A DNA stretch of 64,000 nucleotides from VXRJ01 sp964636705. GTDB taxonomy: Bacteria > Acidobacteriota > Vicinamibacteria > Vicinamibacterales > UBA8438. The notes under the pieces are model-generated. The model had not been told where the DNA came from, searched no databases, and saw only the letters and a program-made list of their open reading frames with translations. The translations under genes and the position numbers were made by a program. Below, piece by piece: positions 24,648-33,367 of this stretch (positions within the stretch are counted from its first letter, which is position 1; the number at the start of each line of letters is the position of its first letter). The DNA lies in contig CAZWUJ010000008.1 in assembly GCA_964636705.1 (NCBI GenBank), positions 62,001-126,000 on the forward strand, read 5' to 3'.

Positions 24648-26315
24648 TCACGGCACCTCCCCCTCGGGCCACGGCGTGCGGCACGGCTCGCCGCGCTCGT
24701 AGAGGCGGAGATTCTCCTCCAGCCGGCGGACGATGTCCGGCAGGCCGGCGCGACCGGCGCCGGTGATGAGATCGCGCTGCAGCGCCGCCGCGCGAGCGAA
24801 GGCGCCCACTTCGGCGAGGGCCATCGCCATCGTCTCGCCGAGATCCAGGGTCCGCGCCTGCGCCGCGAGGCGATCGACGATGGCCAGCGCCTGTTCGCCG
24901 TCGCGCACCTGCGGGTCCGGCGCCGCCGCCAGCAGGCGGGCGCGGGCGTGGATCAGGCCCGCGTCGTCGGGATGCGCCTCCAGCGCCTGCTCCAGGCGGG
25001 CGCGCGCGTCCTCCCAGCGGCGCAGGACCACCAGCGCCATCGCGTGCCCGAAGGCGGCCTCGACCACGTCGGGATACCTCCGGGACAACTCCTCGTAGTG
25101 CGACAGCGCCTGCTCCGGATCGCCCGCCCGGCGCAGGTTGTAGGCAAGCCGCACACGCGCCTCGGCATAGGTCGGCCGCTGTTCGAGCGCCGCCGCGAAC
25201 CGCCCGACCGCCTCGGCATGCCGCCCCTCGTCCTGCAACAGCACGCCCAGGCTGTAGTCCGCCTGCGCGATGCTCTCCCCCTCCGCCGCAGCGCGTTCGA
25301 ACTCGATCCGGGCGGCATCCGTATCGCCCCGCAGGTACAGCGCCGTCGCGAGCCGGTGGCGCAACTCGGCGTCCCCCGCATCGAGCTCCAGGCCGCGCCG
25401 GAACGCCGAGACCGCGCCGTCCCAGTCCTCCCGGTTGAGCGCCTCGATGCCGCGTGTCTCGTACGCCTGCGCACTCTCCAGCAGATCGTCCAGGGCGTCC
25501 ATCAGCGGGTCGGCCGGCCGGATATCGGCCGTTTCGCGTTGCCGCAGGTGAACCTCGGCCCGATCCGGCTCGCCGAGCCGGACGTAGGCCTGACCGAGCG
25601 GGTAGTGGGCCGCCGTCGCGGACGGCTCCAGCTCGAGAATCTCCTCCAGCCCCCGCGCCGCCACGTCGAACTCCTCGCGCATCAGCGCGGCGCGGGCCAG
25701 CCCGAAACGCGCCGACAGGGAATCGGGATAGAGCTCCAGGGCCCGATCGAACAGCAACCCGGCGGCCTCCGCGTCTCCCTGGGCCAGGCGAACGTCGCCC
25801 AGCCAGACGAGGATCGCCATGTCGCTCGGATCGAGTCGCCGGGCCTCCTCGAAGCGCCCGGCCGCCTCGCCGAGCGCGCCGGCGTCGCGGTGCAGGTGGG
25901 CCAGGTAGTACGGCCAGCGGACGTCGTCGGGGGCGAGCGCCCGCGCGCTCCGGAACGCCGGAACCGCGGCGTTGGGAAACTCCGCCGCCATCAGCACCAT
26001 GCCCAGCGCGCCGTACAGCGCCGCCGCGTCCGAGTCCGGAACGGCGGCGGCCTCACCCGTCTGCAACCGCTCCACCGGCCGCCAGCGTTCCTGCACCTGC
26101 TCGCGGACCGAATCGCTGACCCCCGAGAGGTCGGGAAGGACGACGGTTTCCGCCAGCGGCTCGACCGCCGCCCGGTTGTCCGGGCCGCCTCCGCCGGCGG
26201 TCGGCGCACCGCCGGATGCCGGCGGACCGGCGCCGCCGCAGGCCGTCGCGAGGCACAGCGGCACGGCCAGCAATGCCGCAAACAACGCGCCCCGGCCCCC
26301 TACCGCCTGCTTCAT
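24648..26315 (-). CDS. TPR-repeat lipoprotein
   Basis: About 555 aa from the ATG at 26315, which opens a lipoprotein signal (LCLATACG). A linker with QERWRPVERLQTGE is followed by at least ten tetratricopeptide repeats over residues about 110-520, recognisable by the A-YxLA/LG-A-F-AL spacing, for example AEFPNAAVPAFRSARALAPDD. TPR lipoproteins scaffold protein complexes at the envelope. The start overlaps the stop of the CRTAC1 gene at 26312-28123 (ATGA), so the two proteins are co-expressed and likely interact. The open frame continues upstream but in antisense of CRTAC1, and is not coding. Confidence 0.8.
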   Translation of the reverse strand: MKQAVGGRGALFAALLAVPLCLATACGGAGPPASGGAPTAGGGGPDNRAAVEPLAETVVLPDLSGVSDSVREQVQERWRPVERLQTGEAAAVPDSDAAALYGALGMVLMAAEFPNAAVPAFRSARALAPDDVRWPYYLAHLHRDAGALGEAAGRFEEARRLDPSDMAILVWLGDVRLAQGDAEAAGLLFDRALELYPDSLSARFGLARAALMREEFDVAARGLEEILELEPSATAAHYPLGQAYVRLGEPDRAEVHLRQRETADIRPADPLMDALDDLLESAQAYETRGIEALNREDWDGAVSAFRRGLELDAGDAELRHRLATALYLRGDTDAARIEFERAAAEGESIAQADYSLGVLLQDEGRHAEAVGRFAAALEQRPTYAEARVRLAYNLRRAGDPEQALSHYEELSRRYPDVVEAAFGHAMALVVLRRWEDARARLEQALEAHPDDAGLIHARARLLAAAPDPQVRDGEQALAIVDRLAAQARTLDLGETMAMALAEVGAFARAAALQRDLITGAGRAGLPDIVRRLEENLRLYERGEPCRTPWPEGEVP

Positions 26316-28123
26316 GGCCTTCCGCCGTTCAGCCGTCGACCGGTCCCCTGCTCCAGGGTCCGCCACTGATCGACCGCCAGCGCCTCCCACCGCTCCGCGC
26401 TTCCGTCCGGCCAGTGGACCGTCACGTCGTGCGGCGCGTCCGAATCGCCCAGTCCGATCAGCACGCGCGGATCGTTCGCGGATGCGTAGCTCCCATCGGA
26501 GCGGGCGCGCCGCCACAGCGGGGCGGCCCCCTGACGCTCGACCGCGACGCGCGCACCCAGCATATCGCGCCCGCCCGCCCCGGTGAGCCGGAGGCCAAGC
26601 CAGTGGTTCGCGTTCCCCACTTCGTTGATGAGGAGCCGGGCCGGACCATCGTCGTTGCCCACCAGAACATCGACGTCGCCGTCGTTGTCGACATCGCCGA
26701 ACGCCGCCCCCCGGCCCACTGCGGAGAGCGCGAAGACGGCGCCGGCCCGCTCGCTCACGTCCTCGAAACGGCCGTCCGCCAGGTTGCGGAAAAGCCGCAT
26801 CCGCTGATCGTAGGGAAAGCGTTCGCCCTCCCGACCCTCCACCATCACCACGGTGCCGTTCACCGCCAGCAGATCCAGCCAACCGTCGTTGTCGTAATCG
26901 AACCACGACGTGCCCCAGCCGGTATACGCGAGGCTCGAGGCGCCGAGGCCGGTCCGGGCGCTGCGGTCGGCGAAGAGACCGGTACCGTCGTTGACGTACA
27001 GATTGTTGCCCTCCCGCATGAGGTGGGTCATGAAGAGGTCCTCGTCCCCGTCGTTGTCGAAGTCCCCGGCGTCCACGCCCATGCTCGCCTCGGGGACGCC
27101 GAGGTCGCTCAGCGCCGCGCCGGACGCGAGCGCGGCGTCCCGCAGCGTCCCGTCGCCCTGGTTCATCCAGAGAATGTTCTCCGTCCCGTCGTTGGCCACA
27201 TAGATGTCGGTCCAGCCGTCTCCGTTGAAGTCGGCCGCCACCACGCCGAGCGCGGGTCCGAAGCGCCCGCCCACCAGCACGGTCTCGCTTACGTCCTCGA
27301 ACCGGCCGTCGCCGCGGTTGCGGTAGAGGTAGTCCGGCAGCCCGCCGTACACCTGCGGCGGGCAGTAGTCGCGGACGCCTGCCTGGTTCGGACACTCGGC
27401 CGCGTTATCGAGGTCGTAGTCCACGTTGTGGCCGACGTACAGATCCAGCCAGCCATCGTGGTCGTAGTCGACGAACGCGGCGGAGACTCCGAATCCGTCC
27501 GCTCCCACCAGTCCGCTCCCGGCCGTCACGTCAGCGAACGTGCCGTCACCGTTGTTGCGGTACAACTGCGGCGGCCCGAAGTTCGTCAGATAGAGATCCG
27601 GCAGGCCGTCGTTGTCGACGTCCCCGGCCGCCACCCCCAGGCCGTAGTCGCCGGCGTCGATGCCGCTCGCGTCGGTGACGTCGGTGAAGCGGAGCAGCGG
27701 CTGCCCGTCCGGGCCGGGAGCCAGGTCGTTCCGGAACAGGCGTCCGCCCCCCGCCGCGCGCCCGTCCAAGGTCGTCTCGGTGGGGCCGCCCAACCCACCG
27801 GCCCCGTCGAGGGCGCCGCTCTGTACGAGGTAGGCGTCGAGATCGCCGTCGGCGTCGTAGTCGACGAACGCCACTCCCGGGGGGAGGATCTCCGGGTAGA
27901 AGAAGCCGCCGGACGCGCCGTTGACGTGGCGGAATTCGAGGCCGGTTTGCGCCGCCCGGTCGGTGAAAAGGTCGGGGGCAGCGTTCACCGGCGGCGGGTC
28001 GGCGCCGCCCGCAGGCCCGACGGCGTCAGCCGGCGCACTGGAACCGGCCCCGCAGGCTGAAAACAGACCGGCCAGAACAACGAAGCCGACCGCCGGCACA
28101 GTGTGCCCCGTGCGGCGATGCAT
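26312..28123 (-). CDS. CRTAC1-type propeller (FG-GAP + ASPIC/UnbV), probable lipoprotein
   Basis: Protein of 603 aa. The N-terminal signal ends FSACG, a near-lipobox. FG-GAP blades with the DxDxDG calcium loop include DYDADGDLDAYL, DVDNDGLPDLYL, DYDHDGWLDLYV, DFNGDGWTDIYV, DFDNDGDEDLFM and DVDNDGDVDVLV. A C-terminal UnbV/ASPIC domain starts near NHWLGLRLTGAG. It shares blade order and the Cys-pair loop with the protein at 20328-22073. It is coupled to a downstream TPR lipoprotein gene by an ATGA overlap. Function unknown in bacteria; the name derives from an animal cartilage protein with the same fold. Confidence 0.82.
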   Translation of the reverse strand: MHRRTGHTVPAVGFVVLAGLFSACGAGSSAPADAVGPAGGADPPPVNAAPDLFTDRAAQTGLEFRHVNGASGGFFYPEILPPGVAFVDYDADGDLDAYLVQSGALDGAGGLGGPTETTLDGRAAGGGRLFRNDLAPGPDGQPLLRFTDVTDASGIDAGDYGLGVAAGDVDNDGLPDLYLTNFGPPQLYRNNGDGTFADVTAGSGLVGADGFGVSAAFVDYDHDGWLDLYVGHNVDYDLDNAAECPNQAGVRDYCPPQVYGGLPDYLYRNRGDGRFEDVSETVLVGGRFGPALGVVAADFNGDGWTDIYVANDGTENILWMNQGDGTLRDAALASGAALSDLGVPEASMGVDAGDFDNDGDEDLFMTHLMREGNNLYVNDGTGLFADRSARTGLGASSLAYTGWGTSWFDYDNDGWLDLLAVNGTVVMVEGREGERFPYDQRMRLFRNLADGRFEDVSERAGAVFALSAVGRGAAFGDVDNDGDVDVLVGNDDGPARLLINEVGNANHWLGLRLTGAGGRDMLGARVAVERQGAAPLWRRARSDGSYASANDPRVLIGLGDSDAPHDVTVHWPDGSAERWEALAVDQWRTLEQGTGRRLNGGRP

Positions 28124-28141
28124 TCCGGCAAGAGAAAGGAA

Positions 28142-28175
28142 CGCCGGGCGGCCGCCCAGGTGCGGCCGCCCGGCG
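28142..28175 (-). terminator. GC hairpin terminator candidate
   Basis: A perfect 14-bp inverted repeat with a 6-nt loop (arms 28142-28155 and 28162-28175). On the minus strand it is followed by GTTCCTTTCTCTT. It lies between the small secreted protein gene and the CRTAC1 gene, both on the minus strand, and would end or attenuate the TonB-receptor transcript before CRTAC1. The T tract is interrupted, so partial read-through is possible. Confidence 0.6.
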
Positions 28176-28196
28176 CAAGGAAACCGGATCAGGCGA

Positions 28197-28577
28197 TCAC
28201 TGACAGAACAGCGTGCACCCGTCCCGTCGCTGGCGGAGGCTCGACGGCGTGGAATCCTCCGTGTTGCGATCGAGCGCCAGCATGATCAGGCCGAGCCCGA
28301 CGCCGGCGCCGATCAGTGTCCAGACGTTGCGGGGATTCATCCGGCTGCCGCCGCTGTCGTCACCCTGCATCGCCGCCGAGGCCCGGGCCTCGACGGCTGA
28401 CGGAGCAAACGAGCCGGCGACCGCCACATCGCCGGGCGCCGCCGTCCGGGCGCCCATTTCCGCCGCGGCCCGCACCGCGGAATCCCGCAACGGTCCGGCG
28501 AACGCCGCTGGCGTGTACGCGATCAGCAGGGCAAGGGCGAACGCCATCACCCGCATCCAAGTCGTCTTCGCAACCAT
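28197..28577 (-). CDS. Small secreted/membrane protein of unknown function
   Basis: Protein of 126 aa. A signal peptide ends AAFAG; a second hydrophobic helix (WTLIGAGVGLGLIMLAL) lies at about residues 85-101. The chain ends with a Cys-x-x-x-Cys-Gln tail. The start is marked by GGAGGAG about 9 nt upstream. It lies 32 bp after the TonB-dependent receptor stop on the same strand, so it is probably co-transcribed with the receptor. No family recognised. Similar small proteins beside TonB receptors may be accessory envelope proteins, but nothing here proves that. Confidence 0.65.
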   Translation of the reverse strand: MVAKTTWMRVMAFALALLIAYTPAAFAGPLRDSAVRAAAEMGARTAAPGDVAVAGSFAPSAVEARASAAMQGDDSGGSRMNPRNVWTLIGAGVGLGLIMLALDRNTEDSTPSSLRQRRDGCTLFCQ

Positions 28578-28609
28578 CGTGTGTTCTCCTCCTCGCGTCA
28601 TGCGGACGG

Positions 28610-31600
28610 CTAGAACCGCAGGTTCGCGTAAACCTGCAGGACGCGGGCGTCGAGCACCGAGATCGGCCGGCCGAACGCGGTACCGATCGTGTTCTCGATC
28701 GACTGAACCGAGTTCGAGTTCAGCGCGTTGTAGAGGTCGATGCTGGTGTCGAGCCGCATGTCGCCCAGATTGAACGTCCGGAGGAACCGCACGTCGAGCT
28801 GCGTGAAACGCTTGGTGAAGTACTGGTTCGGCGAGGTAACCGCGAGCGTCCGCGTGCTGCCGCCGGAGAAAACGGTCCGGGTGCTCATCGGGTCGCAGTT
28901 GCCGTTGCCGTCCGCCCAGCAATGGATGTCGGCGTTGGTGAAGTCGCCGACCGGGTTGATCGAGGTGCCCGGCGTGTTCTTGTAGATCCAGCTCAGGGTG
29001 AAGTCCGCCGGGAGCGGGATGTCGCCGTGCATCCGGAAGTCCGCCAGGTTGCCCCAACTGTGCGTATGGCTGCAGTTCGGGCCGCCCGCCGGCAGGTTGT
29101 TGAATATGTCGCGCGGCTGGTTCGGCTCGTCCACGGTGAAGCAGTTGTTGATCGTCTGCGTCCCGATGTCGAGGCCGCCGGTCACTCGGATGCCGTTCGG
29201 CAGCCGGCCGTCCACGTTGAAGACGAACCCGTTCCAGACGCGGCTCTGGTCACCGTACTTGTCCGCGACGGTCACGAGGCGCTTGCTCTGGCCGAAGAGC
29301 TCCGGCCTGACGTCGTAGTAGCCGCAACGCACCTGGCCGGGCGTGAGATCACTGGCGACCTCGTACAGCCGACCGCTCGACGGCATGCTGATGCAGTACT
29401 CGTCGAAGTCCGAGGGCTGGACCGCCAGGTTGTCGGAGACGCGGTAGGCGCCCGTCCAGTTCCGGTTGTAGCCGGCGCTGACCGACAGGCCGGTCACGAT
29501 CTCGCGCTGGATTTCGGCGAGGAAGTCCCAGGTGTAGGGGCGGTTGGCGGACAGGACATCCGGGTCGAAGATCGTCGCGGGACAGCCGTCAGGGCTCGCT
29601 TCGGAGCACCCGGGCAGGTTGCCGAAAATGTAGTCTTCGGGCTGTAGCTCCGGAAACTGGCCATAGTTGGCGTTACTGATGGCGCCACACTCGCCGTTCG
29701 CCGAGAAGTCCCGCGTATCGCAGTCCGCGATCCAGTTCTGATTCAGGTCGTACCACGACCGCCAGGCCGACGAGACCGACGAGCTGAACGGATGGAACTC
29801 GCGCGTCATTCGGCTCCGCGTCAATTCGTTGAAACGGCCCATCGACACCTTCACCGCCGTCCGGCCGTCGCCCGTCAGGTCGTAGCTGGCGCCGCCGCGC
29901 GGATTTACGTCGAGCCATTCGGGTACGCCGCTGAGGCCCGTCACCGTCCGCTCCGGCACGAAGGGTCCGGCATCCAACTGGGCGGCCGGGAAACCCATCG
30001 AGACGTAGTCGGTGCGAATGCCGCCGGTCAAGGTGAGATTTCCGAGCGTCCACGAATCCTGGACGTAGAGGCCCAGTTCGGTGTTCATCCGCTCCTGCTG
30101 GAAGTACGGCTGGGCGTAGTAGTACAGGCGCAACGGATTGCCGTTGAACAGCAGCCACCACAGCGTATCCTGATGGCCGGTGGTCCGCTCCTCGTCGTTG
30201 AACGCCTGCTCCAGCGTCAGGCCGACCCGGAAGTTGTGCGAACCGGTGACGTACGACATCCGGAAGTACTCCATGCTCCGGCCCGTCCGGGCCCGCGGCG
30301 CGATGTTCAGGAGCGGCGAGCCCCACCGATAGCCGGTGCCGGCGTCACGGATATGCCGGTCCTGGCCGTCGACCACGCCGGTGGCGGGGAAGTTGACCCA
30401 GTTGGCGGTCTGCCAGCCGCCGCCCGCCTCGAGCAGGAGGCGCGTGGTCACGGGCGAGGTCCAGGAGCCCTGGACGACGCCGTTGGGCCACATGTCCCAG
30501 CCGTTCTCCTGCTCGATCGCGAACTGGCCGCTGTAGCCGGTGGTGCAGCGACAGTCCTTCTGGACATCGAGGAAGCTCGCGAACCGGTTCCGGTCCGTGG
30601 CCTGGAACGTGAACCGGACGGCGTGGGTCCGGTTCCAGTCGAAGTCGTGGGCGGGACGGCTCGGGTCACGCTCGTGGAAGATGGTCCGCGTGTTGTAGAA
30701 GCCGGGAGCGCCGGGCCCGCCGCGGAGACCGAACGGATCCTCGATCTCGTAGGGGCCGCCCATCCGGGGATCGGCGAACTGAGCGTTCGGATTGCCGAAC
30801 TCGTTGTGCCCCTGCAGCGCGTTGAAGAAGCCGCCCGGAGGCTGAATCCGGCGGCCCCAGCGGGCGATGGAGACGTAGTACCACGCCCGGTCCGAGATGA
30901 TCGCGCCACCGACGGTCCCGGCCGCGCGCCAGATGTTCTCCATCTTCGGCGGGTCGATGCCGAATTCCCGAAGCTCCGGGGTCAGATTCTCCGACTGCAT
31001 GCCGCCGCCGGAGTACTTGGTGTTCAGGGACGCGGTGAAGACGTTGCTGCCCTCCCGCGGAATCGCGTTGATGGTCGTGCTGCCGGAACCGTTCTCGGCC
31101 CCCATGCCGGCGATCTCGACCTGCATCTCCCCGATGGTGTCGGAGTTCGTGATGTAGCCGGAACCCGAAGCGGAACCGATGAAGTACTGATTCCGGAAGC
31201 CGTTGAACGAAGCACGCGTGCCGGGCTTGCCGTGATAGAAGCGGTACGCGCCCTGGGCCGACCACGTATCGCGGGTGCCCCCGACGTCGGCCCGGTCCTC
31301 CGTGAACCCCGGAGTCACCTGGGCGATGGTCTGCAGGCCGTAGTTGCCGACCGGCAGAACGTCCAGCTCGTCCGTGTCGAGCACCGCCTGCTGGCGGACC
31401 GTCTGGACGTCGACCACCGGCGCCTCGCCGGTTACGGTAACCGTCTCCTCCACCGAACCGACCGACAACTGGGCATCGATCGTCGCGGTAAACCCGGCGC
31501 CAATCGTGATCCCGTCGCGGACGACGGTGGAGAACCCGGGCAGTGTGAACGTGACGGTATAGGTCCCGAGCGGGAGCTGAACGACGCTATAGAGCCCGGA

Positions 31601-31816
31601 ACCATCGGTGAAGGCCACCTGCGGCGCACCGAGCGCCTCGGAGGTCACCTCGACGGTGACGCCGGGCAGCACGCCGCCCGTGTTGTCGGTCACCTCCCCG
31701 GCGATACCACCCAACTGCTGGGCGGACGCGGCGGCGACCGTGCACGCCAGAACCGCGCAGAGCGCGGCGGCAACCCGAACGCCGAAACTGAACCGTCGCC
31801 TCAACGTACTCGACAT
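28610..31816 (-). CDS. TonB-dependent outer-membrane receptor with carboxypeptidase-regulatory N-terminus
   Basis: About 1068 aa. Signal peptide (CAVLACTVAAASAQ), then a CarboxypepD_reg Ig-like domain (GGIAGEVTDNTGGVLPGVTV), then a plug domain (VTVTGEAPVVDVQTV, AQVTPGFTEDR), then a long beta-barrel ending NLRF. The size and architecture match the expanded OMP/TonB receptors of Acidobacteriota, thought to import large oligosaccharides or peptides. The start was chosen at MSST, where GTGAGGTG lies just upstream; the frame also opens at 31846. The ligand is unknown; no SusD-like partner is nearby. Confidence 0.85.
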   Translation of the reverse strand: MSSTLRRRFSFGVRVAAALCAVLACTVAAASAQQLGGIAGEVTDNTGGVLPGVTVEVTSEALGAPQVAFTDGSGLYSVVQLPLGTYTVTFTLPGFSTVVRDGITIGAGFTATIDAQLSVGSVEETVTVTGEAPVVDVQTVRQQAVLDTDELDVLPVGNYGLQTIAQVTPGFTEDRADVGGTRDTWSAQGAYRFYHGKPGTRASFNGFRNQYFIGSASGSGYITNSDTIGEMQVEIAGMGAENGSGSTTINAIPREGSNVFTASLNTKYSGGGMQSENLTPELREFGIDPPKMENIWRAAGTVGGAIISDRAWYYVSIARWGRRIQPPGGFFNALQGHNEFGNPNAQFADPRMGGPYEIEDPFGLRGGPGAPGFYNTRTIFHERDPSRPAHDFDWNRTHAVRFTFQATDRNRFASFLDVQKDCRCTTGYSGQFAIEQENGWDMWPNGVVQGSWTSPVTTRLLLEAGGGWQTANWVNFPATGVVDGQDRHIRDAGTGYRWGSPLLNIAPRARTGRSMEYFRMSYVTGSHNFRVGLTLEQAFNDEERTTGHQDTLWWLLFNGNPLRLYYYAQPYFQQERMNTELGLYVQDSWTLGNLTLTGGIRTDYVSMGFPAAQLDAGPFVPERTVTGLSGVPEWLDVNPRGGASYDLTGDGRTAVKVSMGRFNELTRSRMTREFHPFSSSVSSAWRSWYDLNQNWIADCDTRDFSANGECGAISNANYGQFPELQPEDYIFGNLPGCSEASPDGCPATIFDPDVLSANRPYTWDFLAEIQREIVTGLSVSAGYNRNWTGAYRVSDNLAVQPSDFDEYCISMPSSGRLYEVASDLTPGQVRCGYYDVRPELFGQSKRLVTVADKYGDQSRVWNGFVFNVDGRLPNGIRVTGGLDIGTQTINNCFTVDEPNQPRDIFNNLPAGGPNCSHTHSWGNLADFRMHGDIPLPADFTLSWIYKNTPGTSINPVGDFTNADIHCWADGNGNCDPMSTRTVFSGGSTRTLAVTSPNQYFTKRFTQLDVRFLRTFNLGDMRLDTSIDLYNALNSNSVQSIENTIGTAFGRPISVLDARVLQVYANLRF

Positions 31817-31958
31817 AAGCACCTCACGATCTCCGAAGTGAACCAATTGCGGGCGGAGCCCGTCTAACCATACGCACGTGCGCAGTACGCAAAACGGCTA
31901 ATACTTAGCACAGGCTCCCCGGCGGGCGCAAGCCCCCGGCCCGGCGGTATGCGTGCGC

Positions 31959-31964
31959 TATACT
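31959..31964 (+). promoter_or_regulatory. -10 box TATACT, leaderless start
   Basis: TATACT ends 6 nt before the ATG at 31971 of the VWFA-domain gene. An in-frame GTG upstream would overlap the box and is unlikely to be the start. Confidence 0.55.
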
Positions 31965-31970
31965 GCGCCA

Positions 31971-33305
31971 ATGCGCCTACCGCCCGCACCGACACCTGGT
32001 TGCCTCCGAAGTGCCGCCTTCCTTGCCGTGCTGGCGGCCGGCGGAATCGCCCTCGACGCGCAGCGGCAGGAGCCGGTCTTCCGCTCCGGCGTCACCCTGG
32101 TGACGACCGACGTCATCGTGCGGGACGGCGACGGCCAGTTCCTCCCGGACCTGACCCGGGACGACTTCACGGTCTACGAGGACGGCGTCCCCCAGGAGAT
32201 CGCCTCGCTCGTGCTCGTGCACGGCGGGCGGGTCTTCAACCAGTTGCTGCCGCCCCCGCCGGTGCAGGAGGGGATCATCCTGCCGGGGCGGGGCGCGCCG
32301 CCGGCCACCGCGACGGCAGGGCGGATCTTCGTCATTTTCGTCGACGACCTCCACATCCGGGCTCCTGACACGCCCCTGATCCACCGCGTAATGGATCTGC
32401 TGCCGGAGACGCTGATTCACGAGGGGGACGAGTTCGGGATCATCTCGAGCGGCAAGTCGGCCATCCGCGTGCCGATGACGACGGACCGGAACCGGTTGCG
32501 GGCGATAGACCAGGCGGTCGGGGAGGCGTTCGAACCCCGGCAGTTGATCGAGCGGGCAACCCAGCTCTCGTCCCTGAGCGAATCGCGCTGGCGTGCCCAC
32601 GTGGCGTTCAAGACGGCCCTGGAGACGGTGCGCGGCCTTGAGCAGATCCAGCATCGGCGCAAGGTGTTCCTGTACGTGAGCGCCGGCTACAACTTCAATC
32701 CGTTCGACGACAGCCGTGTCAACGCTCGCATCGAGTCGATGCAGGACGCGGGTCTCTTCGATGACGCCACGCAACTGCCGGCATTCGATGAGCCGGCTCT
32801 CGATCAGTTCACGACGACCGACGCGTTCGGCGAGGTCTTCAGCAATTCGGAGCTGCACACGGAGCTGCTGCTGCTCGTCGACGCGGCGAACCGCGCCAAC
32901 GTCTCGTTCTACACGATCGACGTCCGCGGGCTCACCACCATTCCGGATCTCGACTTCGACCTGCGCACCACGGAATGGAACGAGTACATCCGCACGCAGC
33001 ACTCGTCGCTCCGGACCCTGGCGGAGTTGACCGGCGGTCTTGCGGTGGTCAACCGCAACACGTTCCGCGAGGCGTTCACCGAGATCGACGCCGAGACGAG
33101 CGACTACTACGTGCTCGGCTTCTACTCGTCCAACCCCGACGAGACGCAACGCACGCGGCGCCTGCGCGTGGAAGTGGCGCGCGACGGTGTGGACGTCCGA
33201 TCGCGCACCCACTACATGCTGCCGTTTCCCGACGCACCCCCCGTCGCGCCGGCGGGAGCGGCCCCAGTAACTCCGGTGGAAGCGCCCGGTCCCGGCAGCC
33301 GGTAG
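31971..33305 (+). CDS. VWFA-related domain protein (acidobacterial type)
   Basis: Secreted protein of about 444 aa. Signal peptide (AAFLAVLAAGGIALDA-Q), then an N-terminal beta domain (FRSGVTLVTTDVIVRDGDG, FTVYEDGVPQEI), then a von Willebrand A-like core with IFVIFVDDLHIR in place of the DxSxS MIDAS. A C-terminal segment has TGGLAVVN and SDYYVLGFYS. This is the VWFA-related family that is abundant in Acidobacteriota. The modified MIDAS suggests altered metal binding. Role unknown, probably adhesion or protein-protein contact outside the inner membrane. It is monocistronic between two minus-strand units. Confidence 0.85.
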   Translation: MRLPPAPTPGCLRSAAFLAVLAAGGIALDAQRQEPVFRSGVTLVTTDVIVRDGDGQFLPDLTRDDFTVYEDGVPQEIASLVLVHGGRVFNQLLPPPPVQEGIILPGRGAPPATATAGRIFVIFVDDLHIRAPDTPLIHRVMDLLPETLIHEGDEFGIISSGKSAIRVPMTTDRNRLRAIDQAVGEAFEPRQLIERATQLSSLSESRWRAHVAFKTALETVRGLEQIQHRRKVFLYVSAGYNFNPFDDSRVNARIESMQDAGLFDDATQLPAFDEPALDQFTTTDAFGEVFSNSELHTELLLLVDAANRANVSFYTIDVRGLTTIPDLDFDLRTTEWNEYIRTQHSSLRTLAELTGGLAVVNRNTFREAFTEIDAETSDYYVLGFYSSNPDETQRTRRLRVEVARDGVDVRSRTHYMLPFPDAPPVAPAGAAPVTPVEAPGPGSR

Positions 33306-33367
33306 CCGTACCGTCGCCCCCCGCGACGCCGCCCGGCCGCGCCTTCACGCGCTTCGCTGCAACCCGG

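Noticed and set aside
26216..28060. Plus-strand frame of over 600 codons opposite the second CRTAC1 gene.
   Set aside because: Same shadow effect from the DxDxDG repeats. No start signal.
31817..31958. Searched the gap before the VWFA gene for a riboswitch or RNA gene.
   Set aside because: No stable hairpin series or conserved box was recognised. It only holds the divergent upstream regions of the TonB receptor and VWFA genes.
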